DNA of 64,000 bases, taken from Bacteroides sp. (GTDB taxonomy: Bacteria; Bacteroidota; Bacteroidia; Bacteroidales; Muribaculaceae). The translations under genes and the position numbers were made by a program. The DNA lies in contig JAAVCL010000003.1 of the NCBI GenBank assembly GCA_014802335.1, positions 1 through 64,000 on the forward strand. The letters run 5' to 3'. Positions 61,023 to 64,000 of this stretch are shown in pieces. Numbering within the stretch: the first letter of the stretch is position 1; every line of letters begins with the position of its first letter. The notes beneath the pieces were generated by a model. It saw only the letters and a list, made by a program, of their open reading frames with translations. It had not been told where the DNA came from and made no database searches.

Positions 61023-64000
61023 TCACTCTCCCTGATAAGTAGCCGCGGTGTGAACAAATTCACCCATATATCGGCGCCCCATACTCAAAATATTGATGCG
61101 CGTGTTGTCGTCGACTCCGATGGCAATGCGCGCACCGTTTTTATCGTGCCACGACTTGCCGCCGAAATGCAGCTTGGGGTTATGGAAGTCACCGTCTATA
61201 TTTATTCCAAAGGGAATTTTAAGTGGCCAGTCGATTACTCCTACGTGATAATATATTTCTCCGTTGAAATTATTGATTCCACCCAACATTAGCTTATATT
61301 TGCTCATCTCGAATTCAAAAGGATAGACTTCAAGGAGATTGTTGCGGATTCCGGCATGGACCGTTATGTCGCGGATGTGAAGGTTATCATCATCGGGGAG
61401 CAAGAGGCGTCGGGTCACCTTCCGGATAAACGGACTCTGATGCACATTCATACCCCACGCCCGCACGTAGGCATCCGCCAAAACGGAAGGTACATTCAGA
61501 TACATGCTTGGGAAAATCAGCATATCGGTGTTCATCGTAGCCGACAGATTCCCCTTAAAGTTCTTCATTTCGGGCATCATCTCCAGCAAATCATGGAAGT
61601 TCTTGAAGAAATTGACCACATTTACATCTGCCACGTCAACATGCGCACCCATATTCATGTTCTGCATGTCCCGAGTGTCATATTTCAGGTTCATGCCGAG
61701 CCGGCCGAAATCCGAACCTATTCCGAGTGTATCTATGTTCATTCCCCCGTCGGCGAGCTTTATATCTGTGTATAAATTATATAAGTGGAGGTTTATATAA
61801 CGTGTTTGCAATGCGGAAGCCGTGATATGGGCACGAAGATTCCGCGGTATCAACAAGGCAATTGAATCATCGCCTTCGGCCATTTCGCGTTTGTCACCAC
61901 GGGCAATGGCCGACTCCGGATGCCGCTGCGTGTATTCGCGCGCGAGTTGATTGATCTGGATTGTGTCTATCGCGGCATTAAGTGAAAGATTTAAAGGTGC
62001 CGGAACCGACGAGTTCAGAAACTGACGCAGATTTCCGACGCCCGCACTGATCTTTCCCTTGGTTCGCCCCGAACTTATCACCAAGCTCCTGAGATTAACC
62101 GAGTCAAGAGAAGCGGTCAAATCGAGTTTGCCTATAGAGGTGGAGGCCGGGTAGCGTTTTGTTCCCATTTTGCCTCCCGATGCTTTCAGGTCGAGTCGGG
62201 CTTGCCACATCGCCAAGAGCTGCTTGAGATTGGGCGGGAGGTTGAGTTGAAGGAATTCCGGGGTGTGACGCACGAATCCTCGCGTACGCGTATCCTCCAC
62301 CCAGCGTGAAGGCATGGCAAAAGATTCGGTTTTTACCGGTGTTCTCAACCGGGTGCCGACAAAATCCAAATTCAGGTTTGACAAATCAACGTTAACGCCT
62401 GCGGTTTTCAGAGTCACATCCTTTGTGGTTATCTTCACTTCGACCTCTCTTGCCGCCTTCCCGGTCATCTTTTGGCTGAGTGCGGCAAGAGTCTTTACCC
62501 CGTTCAACTGAAGATTCATGTCTGATTTCTTATCGGTAACCTTTAATTGGCCGGCTGCCAGACTAAGCTTTACCGGAATTTGTGTCAGCAGGACCCCGGT
62601 GCTGAGTGTATCGGAGTAAGCTTCTGTTGTGGAGGCGGTGAAATCCGTAATCGCAAAATCTGACGAGCCTGATTTAATTTCAAGCTTTTCGGATTTAAGT
62701 TGTAAATTGGCCAAAGCTCCATATAATGTCGAGCCGTCGAGTTTGAATTTCACATCGGCATCAAGCCCCAGATTTCCTTTCAGACAGTAGGGCTGTAATT
62801 CAGGGAAATTCTCGGAGAGTACATGCAGATCTGACTCTGCATAAAGTTTTGCTTTTACATCGGGAGTAGACAACAGGTCGGTTACCTTTCCTGAGACATT
62901 CATGTCCACTCCTTCCCCACTTAACAACATCCGGGGAATCTCAAGGTATGAAGCCTTGGGATCGCGCCCGTTGAAAAATAATGCCGCGTTTAATTCAACA
63001 TTGTTCATCTCATATTTACGGCCATTGGAAAGAGCATAACTAACCCGGCCGCGGGGCACGCGGAAGTCGACTTCAATCGAGGGTAACCATGCCGATGAGA
63101 ATTCGTAAGGCCCCACCAGGCGAGCCGAGGCATCCAGGGCCAGATCGGCATCCAGATGTTCGAGTGCAGGATAAGAACCCGCAGGGAGAAAATCAAGAAG
63201 GTCTTTAAGAGTGAAATCTCTCAGACTGTATGCGAACGATTCCATTGCCGGAGAGGTTCCTATATTCATATTCATGGTCATCTCACCCTTGATATTACCC
63301 AAAGCCACGTGATAATCGTCAGTGGAAATACCAAAGGGATCGAAGCGTAACCCCACATCACCCGACAGACCGATGGGGAAGTAATTTAAAATAGTGAAGT
63401 CGCCACTTTTCAGATTTATAAGACCCTTAAGATCAAGACTATATTTATCATTGTTGCGGCTATGAGCCGAGGGTTGAAGACTAAATTCATTCAGATTAAG
63501 CTTAGCCTCAGTGGATGTTGCCACACTATTGTAGGCAATCCGGCCTGAATGGCCCATGGTAAAGCCGTCGATGTGAAAATAGGGAATTTCTGATTTGCCT
63601 CCGGTAGGTACGATCGTATAATTGTTCAACGAATTGTCCAAAGCCACGAGATTGACATCGAGACTGTCGAGTTCAATGTCTTTCACATATATACGATGCG
63701 AAAGAAGCGGAATAATATTTATACTTCCCTTGAATTTCAGGGCAGAGAGCAACCTGTCGGCATCGGGAGGGAGCTCGTTTTTCAGCTGCGAAGGAATGGA
63801 GTCAAAATTCCGACTTCGTAAAACTATTGTATCAATTTCGACATCAAGATGAGGAAATGATGACCATAACGAGTATTTTACCTCACTTAATTTGAGATCT
63901 CCATTAATTTCCTCAGACACCTCTTTGCTGATCAGTGTTGCGAGACGAGAAGGATTATACCACCAGGTAAGCCCGCAGAGAGTAAGGAAGAAAAGGAGAA
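61023..64000 (-). CDS. AsmA-like large membrane protein (partial)
   Basis: The minus-strand frame is open to the window edge, so the start is missing. Its visible N-terminal part, LLFFLTLCGLTWWYNPSRLA followed by TLISKEVSEEINGDLKLSEV, is a membrane anchor and the AsmA start, showing that only a few residues are lost. Over 990 residues are visible, with repeating beta-rich segments and a C-terminal AsmA region (MSKYKLMLGGINNFNGEIYYH, LKIPFGINIDGDFHNPKLHF). A relative of the gene at 31122. Likely an inner-membrane anchored periplasmic bridge or chaperone acting in envelope lipid homeostasis; the exact role is not known. Confidence 0.8.
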   Translation of the reverse strand, partial: LLFFLTLCGLTWWYNPSRLATLISKEVSEEINGDLKLSEVKYSLWSSFPHLDVEIDTIVLRSRNFDSIPSQLKNELPPDADRLLSALKFKGSINIIPLLSHRIYVKDIELDSLDVNLVALDNSLNNYTIVPTGGKSEIPYFHIDGFTMGHSGRIAYNSVATSTEAKLNLNEFSLQPSAHSRNNDKYSLDLKGLINLKSGDFTILNYFPIGLSGDVGLRFDPFGISTDDYHVALGNIKGEMTMNMNIGTSPAMESFAYSLRDFTLKDLLDFLPAGSYPALEHLDADLALDASARLVGPYEFSSAWLPSIEVDFRVPRGRVSYALSNGRKYEMNNVELNAALFFNGRDPKASYLEIPRMLLSGEGVDMNVSGKVTDLLSTPDVKAKLYAESDLHVLSENFPELQPYCLKGNLGLDADVKFKLDGSTLYGALANLQLKSEKLEIKSGSSDFAITDFTASTTEAYSDTLSTGVLLTQIPVKLSLAAGQLKVTDKKSDMNLQLNGVKTLAALSQKMTGKAAREVEVKITTKDVTLKTAGVNVDLSNLNLDFVGTRLRTPVKTESFAMPSRWVEDTRTRGFVRHTPEFLQLNLPPNLKQLLAMWQARLDLKASGGKMGTKRYPASTSIGKLDLTASLDSVNLRSLVISSGRTKGKISAGVGNLRQFLNSSVPAPLNLSLNAAIDTIQINQLAREYTQRHPESAIARGDKREMAEGDDSIALLIPRNLRAHITASALQTRYINLHLYNLYTDIKLADGGMNIDTLGIGSDFGRLGMNLKYDTRDMQNMNMGAHVDVADVNVVNFFKNFHDLLEMMPEMKNFKGNLSATMNTDMLIFPSMYLNVPSVLADAYVRAWGMNVHQSPFIRKVTRRLLLPDDDNLHIRDITVHAGIRNNLLEVYPFEFEMSKYKLMLGGINNFNGEIYYHVGVIDWPLKIPFGINIDGDFHNPKLHFGGKSWHDKNGARIAIGVDDNTRINILSMGRRYMGEFVHTAATYQGE

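Overview
The window reads as chromosome of a member of the Bacteroidales, most likely near Muribaculaceae or Prevotella; the family is an inference. Promoters carry the Bacteroidota -7 element TAnnTTTG with a TTTG or TTG about 20 bases upstream, starts lack purine-rich Shine-Dalgarno sequences, several secreted proteins end in a type IX secretion (T9SS)-like tail, and 2-oxoacid:ferredoxin oxidoreductase (korA-korB), a TonB-dependent receptor and a TPR/LuxR-type regulator are present.

Layout. 0.5-4.5 kb: acpP-fabF, a palindromic intergenic repeat, gyrB, and a minisatellite-like tandem repeat. 4.8-16.2 kb: a membrane TPR/LuxR-type regulator divergent from a 1514-residue surface protein, then RNase R and a secreted six-hairpin glycosidase. 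16.2-19.8 kb: a candidate structured RNA, a beta-barrel protein, a lipoprotein, a 5'-truncated group II intron remnant, the SRP RNA gene directly abutting tRNA-Thr(TGT), and a small secreted protein. 20-21 kb: a DUF4286-like protein and ruvC.

21.2-38.1 kb is the most coherent functional block. It holds deoC, a secreted EEP-fold nuclease, a TonB-dependent receptor, two lipoproteins with predicted OB-fold domains (DUF6359/DUF5689 type), a secreted endonuclease I, an AsmA-like protein and two more tandem endonuclease I genes. deoC to the first endonuclease I is tightly spaced and co-directional. One lipoprotein and one endonuclease share the same C-terminal domain. I propose an extracellular-DNA utilisation locus: digestion outside the cell, capture and import at the outer membrane, and deoxyribose breakdown by DeoC.

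38.2-42 kb: korA-korB and a metallo-beta-lactamase-fold protein. 42.0-48.3 kb: an AT-rich island bracketed by a 59-bp direct repeat with one mismatch. It carries an AlbA_2 ATPase-like regulator, a RelA/SpoT-domain protein and a fused nuclease-methyltransferase, all on the minus strand, and looks like a defence island inserted at the junction of two convergent genes.

48.3-58.6 kb: a large inverted duplication. Two BspA-type leucine-rich-repeat genes read leftward and their two paralogues read rightward, around a central pair of paralogous glycosidase-like genes. One of the four BspA genes has an in-frame TAA where its paralogue has TAC, and has gained four extra 213-bp repeat modules.

58.6-64 kb: tRNA-Pro(CGG), metG, and on the minus strand a second AsmA-like gene that runs off the window.
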